64,000 bases of DNA from Parietichytrium sp. I65-24A (GCA_012862575.1 BLSF01000009.1:310001-374000); one strand, 5' to 3'. Shown: positions 42,430-52,806, numbered from the stretch's first letter. A program made the numbers and translations. Notes: a model not told the origin generated them from the sequence alone.

Positions 42430-43238
42430 AAGAGCGGGAAAGAAGAAGAGACAGCTAGGGATTGCGCTGCCTAGGCTCGAGCAAAGTCGTAGACGTGCGA
42501 CATAGCTACGTGATCCCAAAAGATCCTCACCCTTCTCGCAGGTCTTCAAGACTTGCGCTTGCAACTCACCCATCACTTCAACACAGGACCGACCAGTATC
42601 TTCCCAACGCAAACATTAACTCTGACTTTTACCTTGGGTGCTCGCAAGTACACTCTCTGTCAGTGCTTGCGTTCAACGTTTTCAGCAGCAACGCTCCGAG
42701 CATGGCACCATATTTTCAACCCGAAAGCGTTACAGCTCGCACACACTTGAAAATAAAGCGAGCCATCCTAAGATTCGTGCTTGAACAACTTCCTTGACCA
42801 GGTTGAGCGGGTTGGAGACGTTGCCGTTTCGCGGAATGCAAGAACAATAGCAGGAATTATGATGGAGAATTCACAAAAGATCCAGGGCTTGCACATCTGG
42901 GCCGGTATTTCGAGCTACGAAATAGTTGTCATTTGCACTGGCGCTCGTTGAATCCCCTTCTCGCTCTTCACACCACATCTCGTACTTTTGGGTTCTCACT
43001 ATCAACATTTCTCTTGTATAGAACCGGGCGCGGTTTGCGCTAACCTGACAGTGAATTCTGAATTCTGTTCTATACAACTAACCACAAAATCGTGACTATC
43101 GTGACTATCGTGACACAATGATAAAACTTCAGTTTATTTTACAAAGTACAAAGATGTACAAAGAGTAACATAAGAAAACGCAAGCTTTGCCTGCACCGTC
43201 ACCCTTGCACGGGCACGCGAAAGGGCACACGGAATGGC

Positions 43239-45668
43239 ATGGGAGGAACTCGGCGCGCAGATGTAGTAGAGGAAGGCTCAGAAGGCGGAGCAATGGCGGA
43301 CGCACTTCGAACAGCGCTGCTGGCGACGTGCGCAGAGACAATCCCACGAGCGGCAGCGCAAAGTCGGTCTTATGATGCTGAGTTCGAACTCGACTCAAGT
43401 GACGACGACTCGGACGCGGCAGTACTGCGAATGCGCAATGGCGGGAGAAGGAGAGGAAGAGGGCGGAGCAGCATGACAGGCGAGCCTCCAATGCCGTCAG
43501 TGGAGGGGAGAGAACCCGAGGAGGCGGAGAAGATGCTCAAGGAGTGGAAGAGAGAAAAACAGCGCCTCGCGACGCGGCGATTTCGCCAAAAAAGGAAGGA
43601 GGTCAAGCTGGCTTTGGCACCGGATCAGAACGAGACTGTGGAGTTGACAAGACTTGTGGATCTGCGCAGGGACAACGGAAAATTGTACCGCGAACACCTG
43701 GCTGTTGGGAAGACGTACAAGTCCAGGAAATGTCTCATGCACAGGATTCGCGAAGCGGCCGAGGCGTTGTGTGTCACAGTAATGTTCACGATAAACACGG
43801 AATTCGCAATTGCCGCTGAACTGAGACCGGAGAACTTGGCGGAAGAAGAAACGGGTTTCAAAGAGGGGGACTTTTGCGTTAAAGCTCGGTGGCGATCAAA
43901 ACAAAACGCGTGGAAAATAATTGAGTCCAATATTGTGTGCAAAATTGGTGCGGTGCGGCCGGCCGGCGCGAAAAAGTGCGCGTACCCTGTAGAAGCGCTG
44001 GCTGATCACGTCCGGAAATTTGTGAGAACCCAGCCAGGAATCGGTCCTGAACTTCTCATGGGACATCTGAACGGGTATGTAGCTTTCCCTGAGCTTCTCA
44101 AGAAATCAATTTCGCGAGTTCGGGCCATAGCAATTGAGAAAGAGTTTGGCAAGAGTGATGATAACTTGAAACTTTTGCCTTGCCTCCAGGTAGAAATGCA
44201 GAACCTTGGCCACGTTCTGGAGTATCATTCAATTGATGGACGTGCGATGAAGCGGATTGTCCTTTCAGTGGCAAAGGCTGAGCATGAACAGCTCGGCAAG
44301 AAGGCACGAATGGTTCCTCCTTCGAAACGTACAGACCACGAAGCTGCAGCAATGCAGTCATGGGAACTCATCGCACGGCAAAAGTGGGTCGATGCGCACG
44401 AAGAGTTGATTGCTGACCTTGAGTCCAGCCCAAAACTGTACGTCGAGTCCACTTTTGTCGCTTTCAAAGACGCTCTTCACACGTATAAGAATTTATTGCG
44501 ACTTTTCGCCGCCGACGCCGCACCCTGCAAGTACGCCGGCCGAAACTACACGGCCTTTACGGTTTTTGGCTTTACTTCGAACTTTGATGTTGTCCCGCTG
44601 TGCTACGCTTACATCGCGGGTAACGAATCTCATGATACTTGGTGCCGTGTGTTCCAATTTGTGAAGACGCACTATCCTGATCTCCAAAAACTGGACGGAC
44701 TCACGTTCAATACTGGCCAACAAAAGGGATTGGTGAATGCTCTTTCTGAGGTCTTTCCCGACGTGCCGCACGTTTGCTGCTACTGGCATCGCGACCAGAA
44801 TATGGCCCGTTTCGGGAAGAAAGCGCGCGAAATTCTCGCAGAGATCGTATTCGCGCCAACTTTGGATGAGGTCCATGAACTGCGCCATAGCGTCAAGTAC
44901 TCGAGCCTGACGGACGAAGCGAAATTTGCCATAGATAGAATTCCTGATAAGGAGCAATCTTTGGTGGTGGCAAGTTTGGGCGGAGCGACGACATATGGCA
45001 GGGCAACGTCACAAGCCGTCGAGAGTCAAATCGAAGCCACTCTTCAAGCGAGGAGCATAGATCTCGTTTCAAGCATTCTTACCCTTGCCAAAATACAAGT
45101 CGAGCGTTTTGAAACCAATTATGTACTTGCACACGGTCCCAATCCCAGGAAAATCACTAGAATGGCCGCAAAGCGACTTGGTTCTCTGCACCAACATGGA
45201 AGCATCTCCCATGTTGCAAGTGAGTCGAGCCTCGCCAGCACAACGTATTACGTGAACTCCGACGACAAGCAATACAAGGTCACTCTAAAACACGATCATG
45301 TCTTTGACGCGATGGAGGAGGTGGAAGTAGGTAAAGTAGAGAACTGCTGCTTTGGAACATGCTCTTGCGGAATCCCTCAGAGAGACAGATTTCCTTGTGA
45401 TCACATGTTCACTGTTGCCCGACTTATCCCCCGCCTTGAACATGAGATAATACCTCTCGAGTTTAGCTTGCGCCGATGGCGTTCGCAATACCCGGTGAAT
45501 CTCGTTTTCAAAGTGCCGACCTTGGGGGACCTGCGCGCCAGTTCTGTTCCAAAAGACGAGCTATACGAGCCAATCATAGCGCCGCCTAAAGTTGGGCGGC
45601 CGAACAGCAAACGCCACAAGTCTGCGCTCGAGAAGAGCGTTAAGCGGCACCGCCAGAGTGGCCCCTGA
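43239..45668 (+). CDS. Mutator-like (MULE) transposase-derived protein with SWIM zinc finger
   Basis: 809 aa, intact frame from ATG. Residues 1-140 are acidic then basic (nuclear type). Residues about 145-230 resemble a DNA-binding N-domain. The MULE transposase core spans about 405-560. The first Asp lies in LFAADAAPCKYAG and the Glu in AYIAGNESHDTW. However, the segment where MULEs carry the second Asp (consensus tD..kgl.nA) reads TFNTGQQKGLVNAL with no Asp. The downstream CCYWHRDQNM keeps the family C-x2-H and N. A SWIM finger CSCGIPQRDRFPCDH (C-x-C-x9-C-x-H) lies near 708-722. I found no terminal inverted repeats or target-site duplication nearby. The intact frame, missing catalytic residue and absent ends are more like a domesticated gene (FAR1/MUSTANG-style) than an active element, but an alignment is needed. 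Confidence 0.85.
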   Translation: MGGTRRADVVEEGSEGGAMADALRTALLATCAETIPRAAAQSRSYDAEFELDSSDDDSDAAVLRMRNGGRRRGRGRSSMTGEPPMPSVEGREPEEAEKMLKEWKREKQRLATRRFRQKRKEVKLALAPDQNETVELTRLVDLRRDNGKLYREHLAVGKTYKSRKCLMHRIREAAEALCVTVMFTINTEFAIAAELRPENLAEEETGFKEGDFCVKARWRSKQNAWKIIESNIVCKIGAVRPAGAKKCAYPVEALADHVRKFVRTQPGIGPELLMGHLNGYVAFPELLKKSISRVRAIAIEKEFGKSDDNLKLLPCLQVEMQNLGHVLEYHSIDGRAMKRIVLSVAKAEHEQLGKKARMVPPSKRTDHEAAAMQSWELIARQKWVDAHEELIADLESSPKLYVESTFVAFKDALHTYKNLLRLFAADAAPCKYAGRNYTAFTVFGFTSNFDVVPLCYAYIAGNESHDTWCRVFQFVKTHYPDLQKLDGLTFNTGQQKGLVNALSEVFPDVPHVCCYWHRDQNMARFGKKAREILAEIVFAPTLDEVHELRHSVKYSSLTDEAKFAIDRIPDKEQSLVVASLGGATTYGRATSQAVESQIEATLQARSIDLVSSILTLAKIQVERFETNYVLAHGPNPRKITRMAAKRLGSLHQHGSISHVASESSLASTTYYVNSDDKQYKVTLKHDHVFDAMEEVEVGKVENCCFGTCSCGIPQRDRFPCDHMFTVARLIPRLEHEIIPLEFSLRRWRSQYPVNLVFKVPTLGDLRASSVPKDELYEPIIAPPKVGRPNSKRHKSALEKSVKRHRQSGP

Positions 45669-46567
45669 TGCTAAAACTCATCTCAAGTTGAGATTTGCTC
45701 CCAACTATTTCCCAACTCGGGTAATCCAACTTGCTAATAGTTAGCTATAGCTAGGAGCTACTAGAGTTCGTGCCTTGAAGACCAACTTCTTCCGTTTCGT
45801 TCTCCTCAGCGAGCCTCTGAGAACGAGAATCACAACGCTTATAACGCAGAGTTTTATGTCAGATGACATCCCACTTCACGCGGCTCTTCGACCAAAAGAG
45901 CATCACTTACTTCTGAAGCCTGCTTTATCGCACGTGATACTGAGCGCCCTTCTTTAAATTGCACTGTGGCAGACAGAATTCACAGTCGGAGCAGCAGTTT
46001 GAGTACTGAGTACTGAGTACACTCCCAAACATCTCTTTGTTCTCAAATGCTCCAACGACCTCCAGCAAACACATTGCAAATGATTCACACACATGATACA
46101 GGACCGATACGACCTGGGTATGCCCCTCGTCGGGGAAATTCCCGAGTGCTTGCGAGTACGGACCAATGGGTAACTTCTTCCTCCTCGACACCCTGGCTCT
46201 CTAGTAGGCTATTATTACTCCATCAAAGATCTTCATCGGAGCTCGGGGTCCCGCAAAACAAAATACAAGCTTGGAAGACTTACTTGGACTTGGAAGACTT
46301 GGAAGGATCGTCTCGAAGCGCTGGCCATCTATGGCAGACACTAAAATCTCTCAAATTTGCTAATGGAAGATTATAATTTTTGAGTAAGCGTTACTCAAGA
46401 GTCTGACACTCACGCTCAGTATGCTCCACGTGGGACCGTACTGGGATGTCGTAAAGTCGGGAAGGAAGGAAGGAAGGAATGAGTCCATCATAGTCAACCC
46501 AATCCATCCAGGCGGTAGAGTTTGAGTTTCCCCGGGTGAAAAGAGGGGATCGATCGAGGCGGAAAAG
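45669..46567. other. 0.9-kb intergenic region
   Basis: Between two same-strand genes. It contains the reverse-complement TACTCAG motif (CTGAGTACTGAGTA) at about 46,003-46,020, a 15-bp palindrome ATCTCAAGTTGAGAT near 45,680 and a GGAA repeat near 46,463-46,478. A 109-codon frame at 46,047-46,376 has no recognisable domain. Confidence 0.4.
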
Positions 46568-48001
46568 ATGATGAGCACAAACCGAGAACAAGCGCAAGCG
46601 GTCCAAGTGGAAGAGGAAGACGTGGAGATGGGTTTTGTGCCAGAACTCTCGGCGCGGGGCAAGGAGGCGAGCAAGCCCGCGCTGGACTACCTAGAAATCG
46701 CGCTGAAAGCGAACGCTGACAAATATGACCCGAGCACCAACCCGGACGGATACGTCAACTTTTCGGTGGCGGAGAATGTGCTTTCTCTGCCGAGCTTGCT
46801 CAAGCCGCGATTGGTGATGGGGCTCACGTCGCTGGCGCAGTCGATGGCGGGCGAGGAGCCAGAGACGCCAGCTAGCGTGATCCCGCCATACTATGGAGAC
46901 ATGAAGGGCAACCAGAGCCTGCGTGAAGTAATTGCCAAGTTCATGGATGCAGAGTTCTTGGACAATGACCCGCGCTACCACTTCGACTGGCAGAACCTGA
47001 TTGTTCTTGCGGGCTGCGGCGCGATCCTTGATCTCTTAGCGTGGACTTTGTTTGAACCTGGCGACGCAATGCTCATTCCCGCGCCATACTACCCTGCGTT
47101 TGACAGTGACCTCGTCGTCCGATCGAAACTGCATCTCGAACCTGTAAACCAGCTTCAGTCGGACGGGTCATTCAAGTTGACTGTGGAGGAGCTCAACAAA
47201 GCCTACGATAGGGCCAAGAGTTCGGGGCACACTCCGAAAGGCCTACTGCTCACGAACCCGAACAATCCTCTTGGAATTTGCTACTCTCAAGAGGAGCTCA
47301 CTGCCGCGTTGCAGTTTGCGAGGGGAAAATTGATGCACACCTTTTGTGATGAGATTTACGCCAAAGCTGTCCACTCTGTAACATCCTCGAGCGACGTTTC
47401 CTTCACAAGTATCTCCAAGATTGCTTTGAATGAATCTCAGCAGCAGTCTGGGTATTCCTTGGGAAGTGATGTTCACATTATCTATGGTATGTCGAAAGAT
47501 TTCACTCTGAGTGGGTATCGAGCTGGCTTCTTATATTCAGAGCACAAGGCTTTTCAGCAAGCCATGAATAACCTCAGCTACTTTAGCAGTACAAGCACAG
47601 TGTCGCAGCAGGTCATGTACTTTTTGTTCTCCGATCTCGATTGGACTAGAGATTATCTCAACAAGAGCAACAACTTGCTAGCTAATCAATGCGAGCGAGC
47701 GACACTCTGGGCGACCAAGATGAAACTGTCTTTCACCAAGCCAACCGGTGCCTTGTTCTTCTTCCTGGATTTCGGCGAGTTCTTAAAGGAACCAACCTGG
47801 GACGCCGAGCGCGCTTTCTTTGAACACCTTGCAAACGAAGTAAAGGTCGTCTTAACTCCAGGCAAGTCTTGTCATGGCCCTTCTCCTGGATACTTTAGAT
47901 TATGCTACGCGGGAATCAGCCCTCAAGCTCTGGAGGAGGGTCTGGCTCGGTTGGAAAGACTTTTACTGGACTCTCGTGAGAGCGGAAAGAAACTGGGATA
48001 A
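46568..48001 (+). CDS. ACC-synthase-like PLP-dependent aminotransferase (class I)
   Basis: 477 aa, fold type I PLP enzyme. The start is the first of two adjacent ATGs. The N-terminal wording YVNFSVAENVLS and PPYYGDMKGNQSLREVIAKFM is that of the 1-aminocyclopropane-1-carboxylate synthase / ACCS-like group. Other family motifs are PAPYYPAFDSDL, TNPNNPLG (near residue 228), FCDEIYAKAVH with the PLP-binding Asp, and YGMSKDFTLSGYRAG with Lys310 as the PLP Schiff-base lysine. FRLCYAGI carries the carboxylate-binding Arg. All catalytic residues are present. Plant ACC synthases make the ethylene precursor. Animal and protist ACCS-like proteins often do not, and may be ordinary aminotransferases or lyases, so the substrate is open. 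Confidence 0.9.
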   Translation: MMSTNREQAQAVQVEEEDVEMGFVPELSARGKEASKPALDYLEIALKANADKYDPSTNPDGYVNFSVAENVLSLPSLLKPRLVMGLTSLAQSMAGEEPETPASVIPPYYGDMKGNQSLREVIAKFMDAEFLDNDPRYHFDWQNLIVLAGCGAILDLLAWTLFEPGDAMLIPAPYYPAFDSDLVVRSKLHLEPVNQLQSDGSFKLTVEELNKAYDRAKSSGHTPKGLLLTNPNNPLGICYSQEELTAALQFARGKLMHTFCDEIYAKAVHSVTSSSDVSFTSISKIALNESQQQSGYSLGSDVHIIYGMSKDFTLSGYRAGFLYSEHKAFQQAMNNLSYFSSTSTVSQQVMYFLFSDLDWTRDYLNKSNNLLANQCERATLWATKMKLSFTKPTGALFFFLDFGEFLKEPTWDAERAFFEHLANEVKVVLTPGKSCHGPSPGYFRLCYAGISPQALEEGLARLERLLLDSRESGKKLG

Positions 48002-48474
48002 GTGTCTTTTCTTGTACAATATTTCGGCGCTGAAACAAGGAAGAAAACAAGGCAACTGGGTTGCTTTATTAAAATTTAAAAAAAAAAGGAAAAAAGTACA
48101 TCTCAGACAAAGTACGCTTCAGAATTGAATTTTCTCCATAGTGACCACTTATATTAACTTTTAATTCAAAAAGGCTGATCAAGAAGAAGCATCTTTATGA
48201 TTCTCGCTCTAACGTAGCCAGCTTTGACATGAGTACGAAATTGTGAAGAAAATGACGGCACCTTTCGTCAAGTTGTTTTGCTCTCCGGGTCTCTCCGATG
48301 CACGTTTCGTTTCGCCTTCGGCGCCCGTTGCTTTACATTTATACGTACACTCACGGTGTTGATTCACCTACGCTCGAAGACTCGTGGATTGAGTGGCGAG
48401 TGGAACTAGCTAGAGAGCAAATGTAAAATATCCACCCCATCCCTTGCAAAAAGCTGTTACCAATCGAGATTCCA
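48002..48474. other. Convergent 3' intergenic region
   Basis: 473 bp between the aminotransferase and PLAT-PP2C stops, with an A-rich stretch near 48,075-48,095. No gene is seen. Confidence 0.4.
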
Positions 48475-50301
48475 TCAGCTGACTAGTGCACAGACGACAG
48501 TGATGTCATCCTTTTTACCTCCTCTCCAGACCAAGTCAAACTCTTCCGCGGCATTTACAGACCATGGCGTCTGAATGTTTGGGTCCATAGAGTTTTGAAA
48601 AGCTGCGCTTGCTAGCTCCAGAGCGCATTTGGACGCCGTACGCCTTTTGGGGTTCCCAGGATCTCCCGAGGCACTCACTTTGGCGTACTTTGAGACAATC
48701 CCCACGATATCTGTCTCATCCAGATTGTCGAAAAAGCCATCCGATGCAACCATCACGATGTCCCCTTCAGAAAGAACAAAATTGGATACCATTGCGTCTT
48801 TTGCGTGATCTGTTGCGTCGTGATGACCGATCTGGTACGGATAACCAAATCCATGCTCTTGCTCCGGCGTGCGATACAGCACTCCAGCGTTTGGCCGAAA
48901 CACCATCAGACCGCTGTCCCCAAGGTTCGCAACGTACAAAACTCGGTTCAGACCGTGAATTGAAACAACACAGGCAGTGCTGCGTCCACATGGACATTGC
49001 ATCGAGTGTTAATGAAACCGCACAACAGCACAAAATTTCTCCACACCGTCATCCTTAAATACTTACCACGAGCCTTTCAAGTCCGTTCCACGTATTTTGT
49101 TCTCCGCTATCATTAGAGCTTCCAGGGGATGCCGCAACGGCACAGTCGGTGGCTTCAGATTCAGTTTGGTGTATTTGTCGTGCCAATTTGGGTATATCCC
49201 CAACGGAGTAAGATCGGCGTCTTCCCCCTCAGGCGAGTCGGCATCAATGTCTCTGACGTGGTGTTGCATCTGGTGGCGAACAACCCTGGCGAGAAACTTG
49301 GACCATTCACCTGCGTCAATACCCTGGTTCCGCCAGGAATACACCCCGTCGCAAACGGTGATGGTCAGTGTTGTAGGTAAGACACTGTTCGCCAATGTGT
49401 TACGCTCGAGCTTTTGCAGAGACTCCAATGCGCGCACGTCCGGGTGTTCAACAATGGCAACGGAGTAGGCGTCCTCCCCTGCCTGGCCAATCTCTGCACG
49501 AACAAACGCGCGCTGTCCGTCGCGAACCTTGTCTGGATGAGGGAATGCTGCTGCGCCAGTCTCCACAAAAAGCGGCCGACGAGTTGAACCTTCTTCCATT
49601 ATTTGACGAGACAGTTCCGCGCTGGTAGGGTCTGTCATTGAGTCCATTATACCTACCCTCAAACGCACAGAGTTTGGATACGTACCACGCCCCAAATCAG
49701 ATTTTCCAAGCCACCGGCGAACTGGAAATCGCAATTTTTCCCCTTCTGGAGTGTCGTCGCCGCCTGAAGTATGATGCGCTACAACTCCTCCAAACCTTCC
49801 GCCGCCATCGTGCTCTGCTCCTGACGGCCTCTCACGACCAGCTTTATGGTCTCCGTTCGCCTTTTCATCGACAACCTCCGCGAACCCAACTAACCCGCCT
49901 TTCTCGCTGCCCTGACCACTTGCTCTGCTTTCTGATTCTTTTTCCACTTCCTTGGCAGGGCTCTCGTTGTCCTTCCTGGTCTTTAGCTCGCGAACCTCCA
50001 CAAACTCCAGGTACCAACCCACCCCTGGTCCACCTTCATTGTCGTGTCCTACATGAACAGCCCTAAGAGGCCCGAGGTCCTTGCCTGCGTCCACACGTGC
50101 AGTCACTACGGAGTCCCGCTCGAACGCGCCTCGGACTCCAAGTCGTCCAGTGCGACCATGTTTCCCCACCAGTTCAACAAACACTTGCGCACCAGTCCCT
50201 GCGCCTCGCCTATTCCCCGTACCAAGTCGAACCTCAAACAGAGATGCAAAGCTGCGGCAATGCAGCCGCCAAAGTGCCTGCCGCACTACGCGCCTCCGCA
50301 T
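48475..50301 (-). CDS. PLAT domain fused to PPTC7-type PP2C protein phosphatase
   Basis: Exons 50,301-49,067 and 48,979-48,475. The 87-nt intron (donor CGTG|GTAAGT, acceptor GACGCAG|CAC) is in phase 2, giving 579 aa. The junction makes KGSCTACVV, the expected PP2C strand. Residues 1-18 are Arg-rich without acidic residues, like a mitochondrial presequence. Residues about 20-105 are a PLAT/LH2 domain (GTGNRRGAGTGAQVFVELVG, GRTGRL, VGHDNEGGPGVGWYLEFVEV). Its last strand, RFPVRRWLG, comes at 191-199 after a charged insert (106-190). The PP2C part runs from about 240 to the end. Metal-site motifs are GEDAY (275-279) and VCDGVYSW (316-323), followed by NLGDSG, ASDGFFDNL and KKDDITVV. PTC7/PPTC7 enzymes dephosphorylate mitochondrial proteins. 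The PLAT addition suggests membrane or lipid/protein docking (inferred). Confidence 0.9.
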
Positions 50302-51303
50302 GGCAAGCGGTCGGCCTATTCGAGCAAGACAACGAACGAAAGCTTCCTGGACCTCGCCCGAGGTCTTCTAGCAAGCACAGTCCTCAGCTCACAAACCGCA
50401 AGCTTCCACGCGAAATAGGTCCACACTGATCCTTCCCAATAGCTCACTCCACACACACACACCAAGAGCCACAGCGCTTTGAAGCACTCGCGATAATGAA
50501 CCTTGGACGACACAGACAGACAGCAACTACGATATTAGATTCACCGCCGAACGTCGACAACAACGTTGGCAGAGCAGAGCAGAGCGCCTCGTAAGACAAC
50601 GCGGCAACGGGGAAGCGAGGAAGCGGGGAAGTGGGAAAGTGGGGAAGAGAGAGCAGACCGAGGTCCGTTCACCCGCGGTGCGTAGCAAGCAGCCTTCGGT
50701 CGACCAAAACACGGAACTCGGAACAAAAAAGGACTACGACTAAGGTGTGACGTCACTCTTTCCTTCCCGTTTGTAAGCCGCACGCTAGCTAGCCTGGGCT
50801 TGCACTTGCACGCAGTCACAGCTTCTGTGCGAAACGCATATGTTTTGATTTGCATTTGACAATGTTACATTTGTTACATTGGTTACATTTTGCGTATTTT
50901 GAGCGTTTTGCGAAATTTGCATAACTTGCAAGTTTTGCACTTTGCATTTTGCAATTTGCATCTTGCAATAATAATGCGCTTCAGTCAGGCAGCCATGCAC
51001 ATATGAGGGTGGCAGAATATGGCAGAATAGCAGCTTAGAGACCATGAGTGCGGTTGGGTACGGTAGTGAGTGACACGGCGAATTATGACTCGGGTGAAGA
51101 GATTCCATGGATTGCGTTGGACAATTCTGTCAGGGCTCTACAAACGACAAAGTGAAAGAAAGGTTTTGTTTCTGTCGATGCAAGGTATAGCGATTTCAAA
51201 TTACGAGAATTTTTTTGGGAAAAGGAGTTACGGGAACTTTTTTAGAGAAACTGCGGCATGCGGCCAACGCTCGAGAACGACGCGAGCTTGCATATGCGAA
51301 ACG
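50302..51303. other. 1.0-kb intergenic region with TTTGCA-type degenerate repeat
   Basis: Upstream of PLAT-PP2C and downstream of the first membrane paralogue. At 50,850-50,970 a degenerate repeat of TTTGCA/TTGCAA/TTACATT words makes about 120 bp of low complexity. No gene is supported. Confidence 0.4.
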
Positions 51304-52806
51304 TCAAGGTGCAACGGGAAGGGTGCTGTTCTCGAGTGTAGAAGAAAAGTTGCAAAAGCTTTGAAAGACACCTTCGGGGTCCAAAATACAGGAGCAAAGG
51401 TCCGGTTGAGAAGCATGCTCGAAACAATTTGAGTCGCTGAGGTTGTAAACCATGATTGCGCATCCCCCCCCACACCATGCTGAGAACAGAATCAGCGCGA
51501 GCCGGCTCACACGTGATCTGTTGCGCCAGATTGAGTATATGTCCAAGTTCAAATTGAACGCCTCAATGCTCACGCAGATTGCGTCAGTGACCACTTCGGC
51601 AACAATTTGCAGCAGCGCTTTCCAAACGATATCGCTGACGTCGACATTGTATGCTCCGCGAAACAGAGTTTCGGGGTCTACATCTGCATAAAACCTCAGA
51701 GGGAGTAGGAGCGGAGCATCTTGAAACATTATTATCAAACCTGCGTTCGTAATCACCCCCACATGCTCTGCGATCATCTCGCTGATGATAATGTTTGGAT
51801 TCGCTCGCCTCTTGCGCTCAGAGGCTTTCATCAGCGTTCCCGATTCCGTGCTCTGCTCGGCTTTCGAAACGTCTGATACGCTTCCCTCGGGAGTCACTTG
51901 CTGCGAACGAAAGCAAATACTTAGAATTGCAGAAAAATACTCATCTCGCCTGTGGCTTGTGACACGGAGAATTATTTCCGTAGCTGAGCTCAGAAATATA
52001 TAAGTGTACAGCTCTGCATCGTTTTCCAAATTGATGACAAGCATGCGGCCCCAAATCGCAAGGTAGCAGAGGGTCACGTCGAGCAAGGTAGAAACATATT
52101 CTTCACGAATACCAACTCCAAATCGAGGATGGCCGATCAAGTAACGCGTCAGCAACCTTGGCGGCAGAGAAAATGCTTCTCGAGCGATGGGATAACCAAT
52201 CAATGCGAAAAGGAACCGATTAGATTCCCAGGTGCGAAGTTTCAGAATAATTTGCACAGTGACAAAGAGTAAGGCGATGCAAGCGATGAGCGCCTTGAAT
52301 CTCTCAGGGTAACGTCTCTGGGAGATCAGAAACAAAAAGACGGGAAGCGAGGCGAGCCCTGCGAATCCAAAGACAGTCAACGACCGCCGAGACCATTCTT
52401 TGCTTGTATGAAAATACAGGTTGTGAAATAGATGCAAAGCAACGGCGAAAACTAGCACGAAGGCTGAGAACCGTTTAGAAGTCGGAAATGTGACGATTGC
52501 CCACACCCCGAACATTTGGATGACCATGGGCGAATCCATGCCCACGAAACCGGCTTGGAATTGGTGGCAGTAATATCTTCCCCAAGCATTGTCTGGATTT
52601 GAATCGATACAGAATAACTCCATCTCCCACCGCGCCTGTCTCTTGTTGTACGGCGTTTCCCGCGCCTCGACTTGAAGCGGGGCATATTTCACGACGGCAA
52701 GTGAGGCTAGAATGACTGACGCGCCAACAACGGCCCAGCCGACAAGGTTGAGCGAGAGGAGCAGGCCATTCTTGCCCCCGTTCAATAGCTTCGCTCTCCA
52801 CTTCAT
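51304..52806 (-). CDS. Multi-pass membrane protein, tandem paralogue 1 (divergent copy)
   Basis: 500 aa from the first ATG (the open frame runs further up to a GTG only). About ten hydrophobic segments, with no signal peptide. It shares family landmarks with the next two genes: an N-terminal helix followed by KYAPLQVE (others KNAPLQKE, KHAPMQVD), W.SNRFLFALIGYPIARE (others W.E.NRLLFALLILPIIRE) and IIISEMIAEHVGVITNAGLIIMF. The segment QDAPLLLPLRFYADV and the late Cys motif DSNCFEHASQPDLCSCIL also match. This is the most diverged of the three. It lacks the PYLMLFG...VGVW stretch of the others in exact form, and the linker before the ISEM motif is Lys/Arg-rich. It does not resemble any channel or transporter I know; unknown function. 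Confidence 0.75.
   Translation of the reverse strand: MKWRAKLLNGGKNGLLLSLNLVGWAVVGASVILASLAVVKYAPLQVEARETPYNKRQARWEMELFCIDSNPDNAWGRYYCHQFQAGFVGMDSPMVIQMFGVWAIVTFPTSKRFSAFVLVFAVALHLFHNLYFHTSKEWSRRSLTVFGFAGLASLPVFLFLISQRRYPERFKALIACIALLFVTVQIILKLRTWESNRFLFALIGYPIAREAFSLPPRLLTRYLIGHPRFGVGIREEYVSTLLDVTLCYLAIWGRMLVINLENDAELYTYIFLSSATEIILRVTSHRRDEYFSAILSICFRSQQVTPEGSVSDVSKAEQSTESGTLMKASERKRRANPNIIISEMIAEHVGVITNAGLIIMFQDAPLLLPLRFYADVDPETLFRGAYNVDVSDIVWKALLQIVAEVVTDAICVSIEAFNLNLDIYSIWRNRSRVSRLALILFSAWCGGGCAIMVYNLSDSNCFEHASQPDLCSCILDPEGVFQSFCNFSSTLENSTLPVAP

Larger units (their letters stand above)
37957..43238. other. 5.3-kb gene-poor region rich in simple repeats
   Basis: The longest gap in the window. 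Contents: an AAGC-type run (38,127-38,158), (TTG)/(GATGTTG) repeats (38,270-38,325), long GA-rich DNA (38,338-38,460) and a CTA/TAG-dense island (about 38,590-38,850). Also a GGGA repeat (39,075-39,101), TACTCAG-related sequence (about 40,530-40,555), a 13-bp G run (42,417-42,429) and a 9-bp tandem ATCGTGACT (43,089-43,115). A plus-strand frame at 42,462-42,797 and others under 110 codons show no domain. Possibly gene-free, or it may hold non-coding RNAs I cannot recognise. Confidence 0.4.

Noticed and set aside
43089-45720. Terminal inverted repeats for the MULE-like gene
   Set aside because: The upstream ATCGTGACT tandem and the downstream ATCTCAAGTTGAGAT palindrome do not match each other; no flanking duplication is seen.
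46047-46376. 109-codon plus-strand frame between MULE and aminotransferase genes
   Set aside because: No domain, low-complexity end, overlaps the TACTCAG repeat region.
48475-50301. Two offset minus-strand frames that could suggest a frameshifted or broken phosphatase
   Set aside because: A consensus GT-AG intron of 87 nt joins them in phase and restores the conserved PP2C strand, so this is splicing, not a break.
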